Notes: a model not told the origin generated them from the sequence alone. A stretch of DNA of 64,000 nucleotides from Mangifera indica (GCF_011075055.1 NC_058140.1:8242988-8306987); one strand, 5' to 3'. Positions 22,401 to 30,534 are shown, counted from the first letter of the stretch. Numbers and translations: made by a program.

Positions 22401-23449
22401 TGACACTCATGAACTTCTAAATTTTGTCCATGTGTGTAGTAGGGGGAGGAGAAATGGAGAGGAGAGAAAGAAAAAGAGCTAATCAATTATGGTTTTGAGA
22501 AAACCATTGTTATTTTTAAATTCAAATTGTCTTTCATGCTTTTAGCATGATACCTACTTATAAGCTAAGGCCAAAATTTAAACAAGGCACACACTAATGA
22601 GAAATTATTAGAAACAATTGCAAGTTTCTAGATAGTAATTATCTATATAGAAAATGTCTAGTTTCCTGAAAATACATAGCCAAAAAAAAATGAAATAAAA
22701 TAAATCCTAAATTTGTAACTACCTCTAAGTGCTAATTTCTCTTTGAGGATCTCCATAACTTCACAACTTACAGTTCACAGCTACACAGAATGCTACGACC
22801 CTGGAGTTTGTTCTCAAAACTCACTTTCTTGCTCCTGTTCTAAAGTTTGGTTGCTTAACAATGCATAGTTAGGTTCTAAGTTTTGTTTACTTCTTATGAG
22901 TCAAAGCTTCAAATGAACCTACTGTAGATTTTAAGAGTTTGTGACTGTGCTTTCAGCTCCATATGCTGCTCTAACTAAATGAGATAATTTCATGACCATT
23001 GGGATCTTTTTCTTTACTAAAGTTTTTAATTTGTTAGAAGTTGTTTGTTTGTGTTGTTAATTTCACATTGTGCTTAGTACTTAAATAAATTTCATATTTC
23101 TTTTTAACTTTTATGATCATGGTGAAGCAAAAGAAACTCAATTTGAACTTCTTAACAGATAACAGCTGAGGTAGCTCTGGTATTGTTAACTTCTGCAACC
23201 GTTCTATTAATTTTTCCATTCAAGTACATTCTTGCATTCCTTCTCATGGATCTCTTCACACGGGAGCTTGATTTTCGAAGGAAAATGGTAAAAAGGTTCA
23301 TAACTTTCCTGAAGGAGCGTTGGGACACAGTTCCTGCAGCCCCTGTAATTGTATTACCATTTGAAAGTGATGAGTCCAGAGCAGCAATTCAAACAAGGGA
23401 AACAACTGAACAAGCTATCAAAAAGAAGTTAGAGACGTGGCAAGAATAG
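24..23449 (+). CDS. DUF639-family protein, probably plastid-targeted, 11 exons
   Basis: Exons: 24-216, 374-593, 1087-1234, 1703-1810, 3557-3714, 4120-4285, 15338-15474, 17603-18290, 20698-20810, 21821-22076, 23159-23449. All junctions are GT/AG and all phases join, giving about 825 residues with no stop. The start ATG lies in an AAAATGG context and opens a Ser-rich, acid-poor leader resembling a chloroplast transit peptide. The core is rich in conserved-looking blocks (VGEEAFVRIAPAVSGVADR; exon 8 with YWGGPLV). Exons 9-11 encode hydrophobic stretches (FLAFAYTIIF, YIFPISLMVLAAG, VALVLLTSATVLLIFPF) that look like membrane segments. From memory the sequence and length match the plant DUF639 family (Arabidopsis At1g71240-like); its biochemical function is unknown to me. 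Intron 6 is 11,052 bp because of nested retrotransposons; introns 2, 3, 5, 9 and 10 (about 400-1080 bp) hold nothing I recognise. Confidence 0.9.
2721..2740. repeat. (AAT)n microsatellite
   Basis: About seven perfect AAT units in intron 4 of the DUF639 gene. Likely length-polymorphic. Confidence 0.9.
3197..3419 (-). mobile_element. tRNA-derived SINE with target-site duplication
   Basis: Read on the minus strand, the element begins with a tRNA-like head: an A-box-like stretch (TTAGGCTTAGTGGTAAAAG, at about 3390-3408) and a B-box-like stretch (GGTTCAAATTCCC, 3352-3364), spaced as in RNA polymerase III internal promoters. It ends in an A-rich tail (3198-3222 on the plus strand is T-rich). It is bounded by an imperfect 17-bp direct repeat, GACCTATTGTATCAATTT at 3179-3196 and GACCTATCGTATCATTT at 3420-3436, which I read as the target-site duplication. 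Size (about 220 bp) and architecture fit plant tRNA-SINEs. It sits antisense in intron 4 of the DUF639 gene. Confidence 0.8.
4685..5123 (-). repeat. LTR of a degraded Ty3/gypsy-like element (3' LTR on the - strand)
   Basis: About 439 bp, clearly homologous and in the same orientation as 14396-14840. Shared landmarks include the stretch around 4855-4945 versus 14573-14660 and the end ATTGGTG(T/C)CTAACA. On the minus strand it starts TGTTAG and ends near ...GGATCA, so it has the TG...CA form. The flanks show only a partial match (ATTCC versus ATTTG), so a target duplication is not convincing and the ends are approximate. Confidence 0.65.
5124..5880 (-). pseudogene. Ty3/gypsy-like pol C-terminal remnant
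   Basis: The minus strand reads through two overlapping frames (5634-5383 and 5431-5129) that end in a segment with FPHLHLEDKVAF just before the LTR. This resembles the tail of plant gypsy pol proteins, where a W...PHFxLEDKV block follows the chromodomain-like region. Upstream of 5640 the frame is lost in AT-rich sequence. No RT or integrase core is visible here, so most of the pol gene is missing. The family call is from pattern memory and is moderate. Confidence 0.45.
5881..9000 (-). pseudogene. Decayed Ty1/copia gag-pol fragment nested in the gypsy-like element
   Basis: Reading the minus strand from about 8940 down: a gag-like start with YKLNEKNYLK...LKGRGKVSH; a 172-residue open stretch (8580-8062) with the UBN2-type gag pattern IYDFLAGLDFEFG and a decayed zinc-knuckle region near YCKKAHHIIDKCWKL; integrase remnants with TPQQNGVVERK near 6975; a linker with VNILLLEEDNF (6568-6500); DVPIAIRKGT; and the very start of RT with VECKW near 5945. 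The rest of RT, RNase H and the 3' LTR are absent, so the 3' half was deleted at about 5880-5940. Frames are broken by many stops. It is interrupted at 9049/14004 by the younger copia element. Confidence 0.75.
9050..9270 (+). repeat. 5' LTR of young Ty1/copia element
   Basis: 221 bp, starting TGTTGAAGAAG and ending CAAGTTAACA. I read it as identical base for base to 13783-14003. It is preceded by AAAAT (9045-9049), which recurs directly after the 3' LTR (14004-14008): a perfect 5-bp target-site duplication. Confidence 0.97.
9271..9282 (+). promoter_or_regulatory. Primer-binding site (initiator Met tRNA)
   Basis: TGGTATCAGAGC immediately follows the 5' LTR. This is the standard primer site complementary to the 3' end of plant initiator tRNA-Met in copia elements. 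Confidence 0.95.
9340..11277 (+). CDS. Ty1/copia Gag-protease-integrase (first part of a frameshifted gag-pol)
   Basis: Open for 645 codons. In order: UBN2-type Gag (residues about 20-240); a CX2CX4HX4C zinc knuckle starting CDYCHRPRH (about residue 254); aspartic protease with IIDSGASDHM (Asp near 340); GAG-pre-integrase with WHYRLGHPS and CDIC zinc-binding residues; and the integrase core with HSDVWGP and RTDNGKEYF. Near 11170-11180 the frame shifts: the residues after LLEK no longer look like integrase, while the conserved TPQQNGVAERKNRH block is encoded in the frame of the next open stretch. The frame therefore ends prematurely at 11277, the last 7 bases overlapping the next reading frame. 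The rest of the polyprotein is intact, so this element appears dead by one small indel unless the change is a sequencing error. Confidence 0.93.
   Translation: MTTNPENQSNQIDQHTVRISNLKLNGDNFHRWSLSVRLYIRGRGKIGYLTGEKKEPDRKDAEYATWEAENSMVMAWLTNSMEEDISATYLGYSTAKELWDNLTEMYSDLGNQSQIYELQLKLGELKQGNETVTKYFSAMKRLWQELDIFKDYTWKDPSDAAHYQKEVDNSRVYSFLAGLNVEFDEVRSRIIGRRPLSSLNEVFAEVRREESRRSVMLGKKEPVPASIETSALVSQENTALKAAARKPEDKKKVWCDYCHRPRHTRETCWKLNGKPENWKARERSFPNANSAEQVSLTKEQIDQLLKLVNHSSTPNCSLVHTGNLSTSFLSLTDHTPWIIDSGASDHMTSMSSLFHTYIPCPGNKKVRLADGSFTPIAGKGSVKISNAITLESVLHVPNLSCNLLSVSKLSRNSNCLVIFSPQKCVFQDRNLGKEIGSAREDGGLYYFGGKDQAVGLSCDVNSLSIREQIMTWHYRLGHPSFPYLKHLFPVLFQKLKNQYLHCDICSFSKSTRQLYNSKPYRASKPFYLIHSDVWGPCNITSLSGKRWFVTFIDDHTRLCWVYLMKQKSEVQQLFKIFYNMVETQFQTKISILRTDNGKEYFNQILGQFLLEKAFNINLHVVIHLNRMGLQKEKTDTFLRLVGPSC
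11271..13775 (+). CDS. Ty1/copia integrase C-terminus, reverse transcriptase and RNase H (second part of gag-pol)
   Basis: Open for 834 codons in a different frame from the upstream part; the ATG at 11271 is internal to the ancestral polyprotein, not a natural start. It covers the integrase tail (MNVPHYLWGDAVLTAAYLINRVPS), a Ser/Thr-rich linker, DIPIAIRKG, the RT core starting VGCKWVFTVK, the catalytic YVDD (12819-12830), SPRAWFERF, and RNase H with DADWAGD, SSAEAEYRA and CDNKSAIAIA, ending in ADILTKSLPRRQF. All catalytic motifs look intact. A polypurine tract (TTGAGGGGGAG, 13772-13782) directly precedes the 3' LTR. Confidence 0.95.
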   Translation: MLAMNVPHYLWGDAVLTAAYLINRVPSRVLNHRTPLSCLKEFYPDNRLHSNLPLKVFGCTVFVHITDVGRSKLAPKAEKCVFIGYATNQKGYKVFNPKTKKIQVSMDVVFLERQPFFENHLQGEKYNRVFEDEAAWTGTGIGKSFQDQTSTGASSPVPYLPHLPSVLDKPIEINPTDQTISLSQNLPTTGGDTTSQVLNEDPTTEIQVYTRRRHQNNRDHPSTQGQSQSANPMEPGLELHNTGNPSITIEPIFSSQTNSGPTVTESNTEHNTRVFDTDLDIPIAIRKGVRSCTNHPIAKYMSYHKLSSEHKAFTLKISHLSIPRNIQEALECPKWKEAVMEEMNALVKNNTWESVVLPREKKAVGCKWVFTVKCNADGSIERYKARLVAKGFTQTHGLDYQETFAPVAKVNSIRILFSLAANFGWSLHQLDVKNAFLNGYLDEEVFMEPPPGFEHLVGRGRVCKLIKSIYGLKQSPRAWFERFGEVVRKLGYRQSQGDHTLFVKHSSEGKRAVLIVYVDDIILTGDDDSEIDRLKKLLAKEFEVKDLGEAKYFLGMEITRSEHGISVCQRKYVLDLLGETGMLGCKAAETPMEPNLKVEASTPEELVDKEQYQKLVGKLIYLAHTRPDITFAVGVVSQFMHSPGQKHHEAVVRILRYLKGTPGKGLFFANNGHFQVDIYTDADWAGDITDRRSTSGYCTFVCGNLVTWRSKKQNVVARSSAEAEYRAVALGICEGLWMRQILEDLNIKLTSPIKLYCDNKSAIAIAHNPVLHDRTKHVEIDKHFIKEKIDKGQICMTYLPTAQQVADILTKSLPRRQFDELVSKLEMRDIFKPA
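13783..14003 (+). repeat. 3' LTR of young Ty1/copia element
   Basis: 221 bp, identical to the 5' LTR at 9050-9270 by my reading. Followed by AAAAT, the target-site duplication. Confidence 0.97.
14061..14311 (-). repeat. 5' LTR of the older antisense copia fragment
   Basis: On the minus strand this stretch starts TGTTGAGAAATAC, contains a TATATATAAA box, and ends ...ACTATTCA. It is followed after a few bases by TTTGTATCATGGC (about 14046-14058), a degraded version of the Met-tRNA primer site, then by a leader that resumes beyond the younger insertion and runs into the gag remnant near 8940. No partner LTR is visible to the left, consistent with loss of the 3' half. Confidence 0.6.
14396..14840 (-). 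repeat. LTR of the degraded Ty3/gypsy-like element (5' LTR on the - strand)
   Basis: About 445 bp, partner of 4685-5123. On the minus strand it starts TGTTAGGCACC and ends near GGACCA. About 12 bases further on is TTGGTATTTGAGAAAC, a possible decayed Met-tRNA primer site (around 14380). Together with the left copy it frames a 10-kb nested block. Confidence 0.65.
15850..16331. mobile_element. Tourist-like MITE (PIF/Harbinger type), 482 bp
   Basis: Terminal inverted repeats GGGGGCGTTTGGTT and its complement bound the segment, flanked on both sides by TAA, the 3-bp TWA target duplication typical of PIF/Harbinger elements. The interior is AT-rich and non-coding, with repeated GTAATCTT-like motifs. 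It lies in intron 7 of the DUF639 gene. A relative of the same length is at 62158-62639. Confidence 0.88.
16405..16448. repeat. (AC)n microsatellite
   Basis: About 16 AC units interrupted once by AA, then more AC units, in intron 7 of the DUF639 gene. Confidence 0.9.
18291..20697 (+). other. Intron 8 of the DUF639 gene
   Basis: 2.4 kb of T-rich intronic sequence. I see no coding region, LTR, inverted terminal repeat or RNA gene in it. Confidence 0.7.
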
Positions 23450-24200
23450 GTAGTGGGCCATGCATTACAGGTAAGTGTAATCAGGCACTACATTCATTTA
23501 AAATGAAAATATTAACAGTAGTACACAATTTTCTTGTTCACTTCTTTTGTATGGAAAATAGTATGGAAATGTACTTCTCTTTGGGGTGCAGTATTTTGAC
23601 TGCTTGAGTGGATTAGCACATCAGCCAGGATAGAATGACATGGTGGAGAAATTATTAGATCTAATGAGATGCTGATATATATTGTCACCAGTTGAATCAA
23701 AATCCAAAAAGATTTGACTGGATAAGGATCCAGGTTTGTTGCTGATCTTTGCAGAACATCAGATAACATTTTGAGCTTTGAATACATTTATGGAGTTGAA
23801 TGCATCCAATCTTCAACTGATAGGGCTCCATGATTTATGGTTGACCAAGGTAAAACTTGTAGATGAATTCTTTTCTTTTCTCTTTTGTCTTTTCATCTTA
23901 AATTTGCCGGCAGGCTGACCTTTTCTTTCTTTTATTTTTTGATCAATAATTCAGTAGGTGCTTCACATTTTACAATACTTCCATTTGGGGCAAGTTCCTG
24001 CTTGTTATTCAGTGAGATTACAACATGTTCTATATTATGATCAACTACTATCTCTTGTACTAAATCAGGTGGGAGTTTCACGGAAACTGTTTTCCCTGTA
24101 GGATGTAATCTCTTTTGTAAGTCTCTAGTATGTATGTATCTGTGTCCTTTTAAAATATGGAAAAGTACAGCTTTTGTAAATGTTCCTAGACAGCTGTAAA
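23450..24200 (+). other. 3' UTR and downstream region of the DUF639 gene
   Basis: T-rich, no ORF of note. A near-perfect splice donor, CAG|GTAAGT, lies at 23470/23471, only 21 bases after the stop codon, suggesting an optional intron in the 3' UTR; a possible acceptor is the GCAG near 23590. I cannot place the poly(A) site. Confidence 0.45.
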
Positions 24201-25034
24201 ACTCATTGTTGTTGGCGAATTTTCAAAGATGGCTTGTCATCAACTTTCTGCAATAGCAAGAGGCCTTTTATTATATAACTTTGTGGTAAAAGAAAGGTTG
24301 TATGAGGCTGCAAAGTACCGGTGTTCCAGAGTAGCTTACTTGACCAGTCTATGTACCCAGGTGGTGCATATTGTTTGACCATTCCATGAAAGGGATTGAG
24401 ATCACGCATATTCTTAGGCTGAAGTTGGAATAAATGCATGTAAGTGATTTGTTATCAAAAGGATACCTTACTCAGGATCTTGACACTTTGTGAAGACAGG
24501 TATCGAGAATCACTTGAAGTATACTAATCGAAATTTGCCCTGTAAGCCTGTATATTTTTAGTGTTTTCATTTTACTTGTTAAATAATATGATTCTTCATA
24601 TATGCTCTATTTGCCCTCTATTTTTGGCTAGGTTTTATTTCCATTTCCAAGTGAATGGGGATTTGCTTGTTTGTCCGTTAATTAATTTGATGAGCAAGAA
24701 TATTATAGGCAAAGTGAATTGCAGGAATCATTTCATTAGATTTCAAAATGGACATTGAACAGGAGCTTAAAGCATAATTTCATGGATCACAATTGGTGTA
24801 CATGATTTTCTAAAGAATTGCTTGTAGATTTAATGTAATTGGCAACACCAGCATCAGGAGGAGCCACCGGTTCTGAGAGAATGCTTTTACGCCATTCGGT
24901 TGATTACACGAAAGTTTATTTGCTTGGTAAGAGCAAACTGTTTGGTTCCTGCATTCAACAATAAGAATTATATGCTATCTTTCAATAATTGTTAGCTTGT
25001 TAATTATTTTTCTATATTTTAAATTAATGTCAAC
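24201..25034. other. Intergenic region between two convergent genes
   Basis: The space between the DUF639 gene and the thaumatin-like gene, which point toward each other. AT-rich; it must hold both 3' ends. No other feature is recognised. Confidence 0.5.
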
Positions 25035-25844
25035 TTACCTTGTTGCACAGAAGGCAACAACATAATCTGTACCAGAACATGTAATAACACTTGAATTGCT
25101 ATCAAATGCATAGCTTGACGCTGCAGGGCACACTTTTTTGAAGCTCCTGGAATAGTTGGAAGGAGAGCATGAGCCAAGTTCTCCATACATGCCTCTACAG
25201 CAATAATCATCCGTGTTGAACTTGTCACATGCGCTACGGCAGCCTATCACCTTCCCCGTATCTTTAACAGCAAGATCATCGGAGCAACTTTGCCTCAAGT
25301 CTCCATCACAACCTGCTCTGCTACAGTTTCCTTTGCCACTGAGAGGTTGAATCAATATAGGTACGTTGAACCCGTCTACAAGGCTAACATCATAAAAATC
25401 GATGTCGGGACTGAGGGTAAACTCAGCAATTGTGACCGGCTTACTCCCTGGTCCTGTACAATTTATGGAAGGGCCGCAGCCTCCTGTTTGGCAAGAGCTG
25501 GTGCTGTTGCTGAAACTGCAACCAGTTCTTGCCCATATGCGGCCACTCCATTTATCTGAGGCGTTATAGAAGTTAGATAGGCCTGGTTTCAATGCAAAAC
25601 CTTCACCACCATCATAATCACCCCATGCAAATATCCCAGGCCACACTGTCTCTTTGCACACATTCACTATGATAATTCTTCTAGCGCTTGCAAAAATTTT
25701 TGCCACTATCCAACAAGGAAAAGTGTTAGTACTAAAAAGGTGCATACACATCATACAATTAAGGAATAAGGAGAGAATATTACCTGATGCAAGAGTAATG
25801 AAGATGAATAAGAGCGTGAGAGGTACATTGGTGTTGTGAGCCAT
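25035..25844 (-). CDS. Thaumatin-like protein (PR-5 family), two exons
   Basis: Exon 1 is 25844-25784 and exon 2 is 25705-25035, separated by a 78-bp intron (donor G|GTAATA, acceptor TAG|TG) that happens to be open in frame. The spliced protein is about 243 residues: a hydrophobic signal peptide (VPLTLLFIFITLAS), then a mature domain starting near IIIVNVCKETVWPGIFAWG. I count 16 cysteines, matching the eight disulfides of the classical long thaumatin fold. Acidic-cleft candidates are present (AEFTL, DFYDVSLVDGFNVP, CDGDL). The family comprises secreted, often antifungal and stress-induced plant proteins; whether this one binds glucan or is induced is not shown by the sequence. I prefer the ATG at 25844 (MAHNTN) because it gives a standard signal peptide; an in-frame ATG at 25868 would add eight charged residues. 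Confidence 0.93.
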   Translation of the reverse strand: MAHNTNVPLTLLFIFITLASGNILSLFLNCMMCMHLFSTNTFPCWIVAKIFASARRIIIVNVCKETVWPGIFAWGDYDGGEGFALKPGLSNFYNASDKWSGRIWARTGCSFSNSTSSCQTGGCGPSINCTGPGSKPVTIAEFTLSPDIDFYDVSLVDGFNVPILIQPLSGKGNCSRAGCDGDLRQSCSDDLAVKDTGKVIGCRSACDKFNTDDYCCRGMYGELGSCSPSNYSRSFKKVCPAASSYAFDSNSSVITCSGTDYVVAFCATR

Positions 25845-25888
25845 GCTACACTCTTTGTGTGTGAGCAAATTGGGATGAGAGAAGAAAG

Positions 25889-25896
25889 TTATATAG
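25889..25896 (-). promoter_or_regulatory. TATA box of the thaumatin-like gene
   Basis: CTATATAA on the minus strand, about 45 bases upstream of the chosen ATG, which implies a short 5' UTR starting near 25862. This favours the ATG at 25844, since the one at 25868 would be at or before the transcription start. Confidence 0.55.
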
Positions 25897-26654
25897 TAAT
25901 AGTGGCGATCAAGGCAAGGAAGAATACTTGAAGCAGAGAGTGAATCTACATAAAGAGACGGAACAAAAGGGTTCCTTGCTTACTTGCATAACCAATTGAT
26001 ACCTTGCCTCGTAAAAAAATTGAATTTATTTTTCACTGACATTCTACTGTGATTGGGTTTCCTTTTTTTTTTTTTTAATTTTTTTATATTAAAGTATATT
26101 TATATTTTATTTTATGTTTGCTTTTCCGATTGTGAAATAATCAGGGAGTTCTTTCGGTCCTTGATATTTAGCGAAGGCATGGTGGATCCAACAATATTTG
26201 GAAGTAACACTTTGCCCCTTATTTGTTAACAAGTGTTTAACCTTTTTTTTTTTTTTGGAGGGGAAGAAGTCTTATAGAACTAACTTCAAATATTAAAAGA
26301 ATCAAGAAAAAAAAAAATTATTTTTGGAAACTTCTATTAAAAATTTAGAATGATTTTGTTAAGTGTAAAAAATAAATAGAAACAGTTTATGAGTATTTTA
26401 GCAATTTTTTCAACGAAAATTCTCGAAACAGTTTCCTCTGAAAAGGGCGTAAGTGCTATTTTTCTAATTTATTGGACCTTCCTTCCGGCGCAACCTTCGA
26501 AAGCCAAAATGTAATCAAGAAAATAGATTTTAATAATCGTCATCAATGGATAGACAGCTAGTTAAATTCTATGGGCCATCTGTGAACCTATATTTGTTGG
26601 CTTTGGTCAAGAAAAATACTATTGGGAATTGTTTTTAATCCCCATGAATTGATT

Positions 26655-29100
26655 TTTTTTAAGGGAAATTAAAATAATTATCCCTTTTTTTTGGGGTAAT
26701 AAAAAATTTATCCCAAATTTTGGGGTTTAAAGAAAATACTCATATATTAAAAGATTTAAACAAAAATCCCCCAAATATCCTATAAAATACCAAAACTAAC
26801 ATTCTTAATTAAATTACCATTTTTTAAGGGTATAAGCAAAATTACCCCTAATTTTAGGGTTTAAACAAAATACCCTTATTTTAAGGGATGTAAACAAAAA
26901 TGTCCCAAAATAATACAAAAACTACCATTCCTTTATTTCTGTATAAATCATATATCTTTCTTCATTTTTAACATATTTGAGCGAGATTTTTAGAAAGAGA
27001 AAAGAAGTTTGTATTTAGGATTTCGAGGAGAAGAAAAAAGTTTGTAATATCGTGGTATTTATATCTACTATTATTTCAATCGTTATTATTTTATTAATAA
27101 TGCAGTTATATGTGATGTTTTATATAATAAATTATAATGGTGTGTAAAAAGTGAAATAATAAAAATTACATGGGCTATGTTGTAAATATTATAGTAGTAT
27201 AGGATGAAATGATATTTTGCAATAAAAGATGTTAGAGGATTAGATTAGATAATATTAGAGGGTAAAATGTTATTTTACAATGAAGGGTGTTAGAGATATG
27301 TTAGATAATATTTGAGGTAAAATAATATTTTAAATATAGGGGTAAAGTGATATTTTCACAAATCAGTATCACATTAATCAAAGTATATTAATAGTTGAAA
27401 TATATAATTGAATTATGGAATAGGTATAATTGTGCAATAGAAATCTGTAAATAATATTTTTAGTCATATTATTTATGTTAATTATATATTTTATTGGAGG
27501 ATTAATTTAAATGATTGGATATACTTTAATTAGATATGGGGGGGAATGGATAGAAAGAGATGACAATGTTATAAAATATGTTGGAGGTAATAGGAAATTG
27601 ATTAAAATTTCAAAACACACGACATTCAAAGAATTAATCCAAATGGTGAGCGACAAGTGTAATATAGATCGAAAGATATTTAATATTTAGTTAAGCATGA
27701 AACCAAAACATTTTGACAATGACATTCTAGTAGAAATTTCGAATGATGAAGATGTTGAAGTTCTTAATAGTCTATCTAACCTTTTCAAAAAATGTGTTTT
27801 AGTTTTTGTAACAACTATAATTAATAATGATAGTTATGAGGCTTAACAAACAGATGAAGGTTTACAAGGTGGTGAGTCGAGTAGTTATCCAAAAAATCAA
27901 ACTATTGGTATAGAAGAGATTCAAAATATCAGTATCAATCCGAAACAATAATTTTCAAAGGAAGATTTTGCGTATATAAATGTTGTTGATGTTGATGCAT
28001 TATATCATGCAGAAGAATTTCTTAATGGCAACGAAAAAAAATTTTTAGAGTGGAGTGAATTTGACAGAAAGGTTGTGCATAATATTCTAGTCGAGGAATC
28101 GGAGGTTGAAGAGAAGACATATGTTAATAAAGATATCGAAGGTACAAGTAGTTTTTCGGAAATAAATCTTGATGTTGGCAATGTTCGTATTGATGCATTT
28201 CATTGGTTACCTCTTTTTCCTAACCAACCATTTACATCCAGAAGCCCAAGAGTGTCAAGTGATAGTGATTCTCCAAAAGTTGGTACATTATTTTTAAGTA
28301 AACAACATGTCATTGATGCGATATGTCAAGATGCTCTTTAGAGGGGATATCAGTTTGCAGTGGATAAATCAGACACGCGTAGTTGGGTGGTTAAATGTGT
28401 TAACGAAGAGTGTAAGTTGCGTGCACGGGCAGTTAGGGTGGGAGAAAGTGATAGTTTTGAATTACGTTGTTTGGATAGCCATTACAAATGTTCTAGAGAC
28501 CAAATATTACCTTCTCGTTTTTGACAAATCTCACCACACGAATTCGTATGGTTAGTGCGCCATTCACGCAGCCATTACCGAATTCGTGTGGTTACATTTC
28601 ACCTCCCAAACTTCGTTTTTCAAACTCCATTTCAACAATAATTAACTCTACGCCTAATTTAACACAAAAACCCTAAAAAGATTTATCAAAATCACCAACA
28701 AATCAAACAATTTCATCAAAATTTTCAAATCAGAACCCTAACGCTAAATAGACAAATTTCACATCAAATCACTCAAATTTTGAACTGAAATGCATAAAGA
28801 GATGATAAGGATTGTTTTGCTAACCTTTTTGTCCATTTTCGTCTTCAGAAATGTCACGAAAATCGCTTCAGAAAATCAAAGATGTCGACTACGCGAAAAC
28901 GTGTGTTTGGATTTGTTGTTTTCGTGTGTCTGACGGAGGTATGTGTCGTTTTTGTTGATTTTGATATAAGGGGCATTTTTGTGTTTGCACGAATTTAGGG
29001 CATTTTCGTTTAAAATTTAATTACATGGGTAATTTTGTTTTGCCCCTTTAAGTTTGGGGCAATTTAATTAATTTCTTTTTTTTTAAAGAGAAATTAATTA
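26655..29100 (+). mobile_element. Truncated Mutator-like element (approximate bounds)
   Basis: A transposase fragment (27511-28524) sits between two AT-rich arms with CCCC/GGGG-punctuated texture: about 26655-26960 and, in inverted sense, about 28960-29100 (AAATTAA..., GCCCC..., TTTAAAC order). I read these as degenerate long terminal inverted repeats, as in MULEs. Ends are not sharp and I found no clean 9-bp duplication. Short repeated GGTAAAATGATATTTT-like units occur at 27180-27360. Confidence 0.45.
27511..28524 (+). pseudogene. MuDR-type transposase N-terminal fragment
   Basis: One reading frame from the ATG at 27511 to the TGA at 28522-28524 is coherent apart from four internal stops. 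The N-terminal part has the PB1-like pattern FKELIQMVSDKCNIDRK...NDEDVEVL. The C-terminal part has VGTLFLSKQHVIDAICQDA followed by FAVDKSDTRSWVVKCVNEEC and LDSHYKCSRDQ, which is the zinc-binding/MuDR N-terminal domain of plant MULE transposases. The DDE catalytic domain and SWIM zinc finger are missing; sequence after 28524 is non-coding. It may be a non-autonomous, internally deleted copy. Confidence 0.8.
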
Positions 29101-29985
29101 AAATAACCTAAATTTATTGGATTTAATTGATATTAGATAGCGCTTTATAAATTATATGGATACACCTAAGAAAATTTGTTTTGCTGAAATTGTCCAATTA
29201 TATGAAAGCCAAAAAACTTATTCTTATCTAAGGTTTGGTCCATTCTCAAATTTTTATTTACTAAGTTTAAAAAATTCAAATATTTATTAGTAATCCAACT
29301 TTAGTTACAATTTATTATTAGTTATACGGTTAAAAACATTAAGGAGAAATCAATGTAGTTTAAGATGGTTATTGATGACACCATTGCTTTATGTGTGGTA
29401 TTTCATAAATGGTATGACTCAGCTTTGGATGATGACTCTTGTGAGGTTTTCCTTGTGAGACAACAATTTTGGACACTTTATTTCGTTGGGGCAATTCTTG
29501 ATAGAGGATGTAAGTGTTTGTGTGTGTAGGTACATATTTATTGTGTCATAATATAATTGAGTGATTTTGAATAAGGGTAAAAAAATCTCTAATCACATGA
29601 TGATACATATAATAGTGCTTTTAATTATATACTTAAAATATGTGTATATAACATTACTCATACATAAATAATATTATTGATACAACTTTTGTTACTTACC
29701 TTTCAATGGTCATTTTAGATTTTCACATGCACAAGATTGGGCTTAGTTGGTCCTATCCTATGTTCTTGAAAAAAATCAATACTTTTCATTTTTCATCATA
29801 ATTATTTTTACTATTTTGAATTTAAATAAAGTTTCTTTATTTATGATAATTGATTATTTAATTATTTATAATTTTAAATATTACTCTAGTATTATTGTGT
29901 GTTCATATAATACTGTATATTTTTGAAATTCGTTGATAGACTATTGACATGATATGCAAAAAAAAAAAAAAAAAGAAAAAAAAGA
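29101..29985. other. AT-rich stretch with no recognised gene
   Basis: No coding potential or repeat structure that I recognise, apart from an A-rich run at about 29958-29990 that borders the viral block. Confidence 0.6.
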
Positions 29986-29989
29986 AAAG

Positions 29990-30290
29990 GGATAAGACAA
30001 ATCCAACTCCTAACATGTCCTTAATACTTTCTTGTTATATGGTATGTTGGCTAACGCAAAACGACAAATATACAAACTTCTTACAACAACACTAGGGTCT
30101 TTGTCTCTCACGTGTTTTATAATATTTATTTCATGAAAGTAAAGAATGTGAATGTCGGTAGCATCTTAGACATTGATTCGTCGAGTGTCAATAACATCTT
30201 GTCCTTTCATTTGTATTCCACTTATTGCATACACGTCGCATTTTACATGTCAATCATTTAAAGTTTGATCAAATTTTCTTTCTTCATTTG
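29990..30290 (-). pseudogene. Second, partial copy of the viral ORF end and intergenic region
   Basis: On the minus strand the sequence starts inside the end of the downstream ORF (...ERKFDQTLND stop) and continues into an intergenic region homologous to 31190-30910 and to 49850-50060. It follows directly on the ORF1 start at about 30470-30295, so two viral units are joined head to tail with most of the genome deleted between them. Confidence 0.75.
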
Positions 30291-30294
30291 AAGG

Positions 30295-30470
30295 TTGTCG
30301 ATCATTTAGTTTCCTGTCTAGATTTTTCACTTTGAAATTTAAATCCTCAAGCTTGTTTATAACAGTACTCAATAAATCAATAACAAGTTTATTTTCAATT
30401 CCATGATTTAGATGAAAACAAAATTTATTTAAACATTTGCCTCCATTTAGCTCATTATTCATAATACTTT
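30295..30470 (-). pseudogene. Viral ORF1 N-terminal fragment (coiled-coil-like)
   Basis: Starts at an ATG at 30460-30462 and reads MNNELNGGK...LLSTVINKLEDLNFKVKNLDRKLND before jumping to the tail of a different viral ORF. The heptad-like LEDLNFKVKNLDRKL segment is shared with 43975-43860, where it continues further. Leader and primer site lie just upstream (30520-30532). Confidence 0.7.
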
Positions 30471-30519
30471 TATCAGAGTTCTAATGTCCACCAAATGACG
30501 ACCTAAAATAGTATAGCAT

Positions 30520-30532
30520 GGTTCTAATACCA
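30520..30532 (-). promoter_or_regulatory. Viral primer-binding site (Met tRNA)
   Basis: TGGTATTAGAACC on the minus strand, a one-base variant of the consensus TGGTATCAGA, in the expected place between intergenic region and first ORF. The + block has TGGTATCAGAACC at the equivalent position (50486-50498). Confidence 0.8.
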
Positions 30533-30534
30533 AA

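Noticed and set aside
25845..25868. Upstream in-frame start for the thaumatin-like protein
   Set aside because: It would place charged residues before the signal peptide and lies at or before the transcription start implied by the TATA box.
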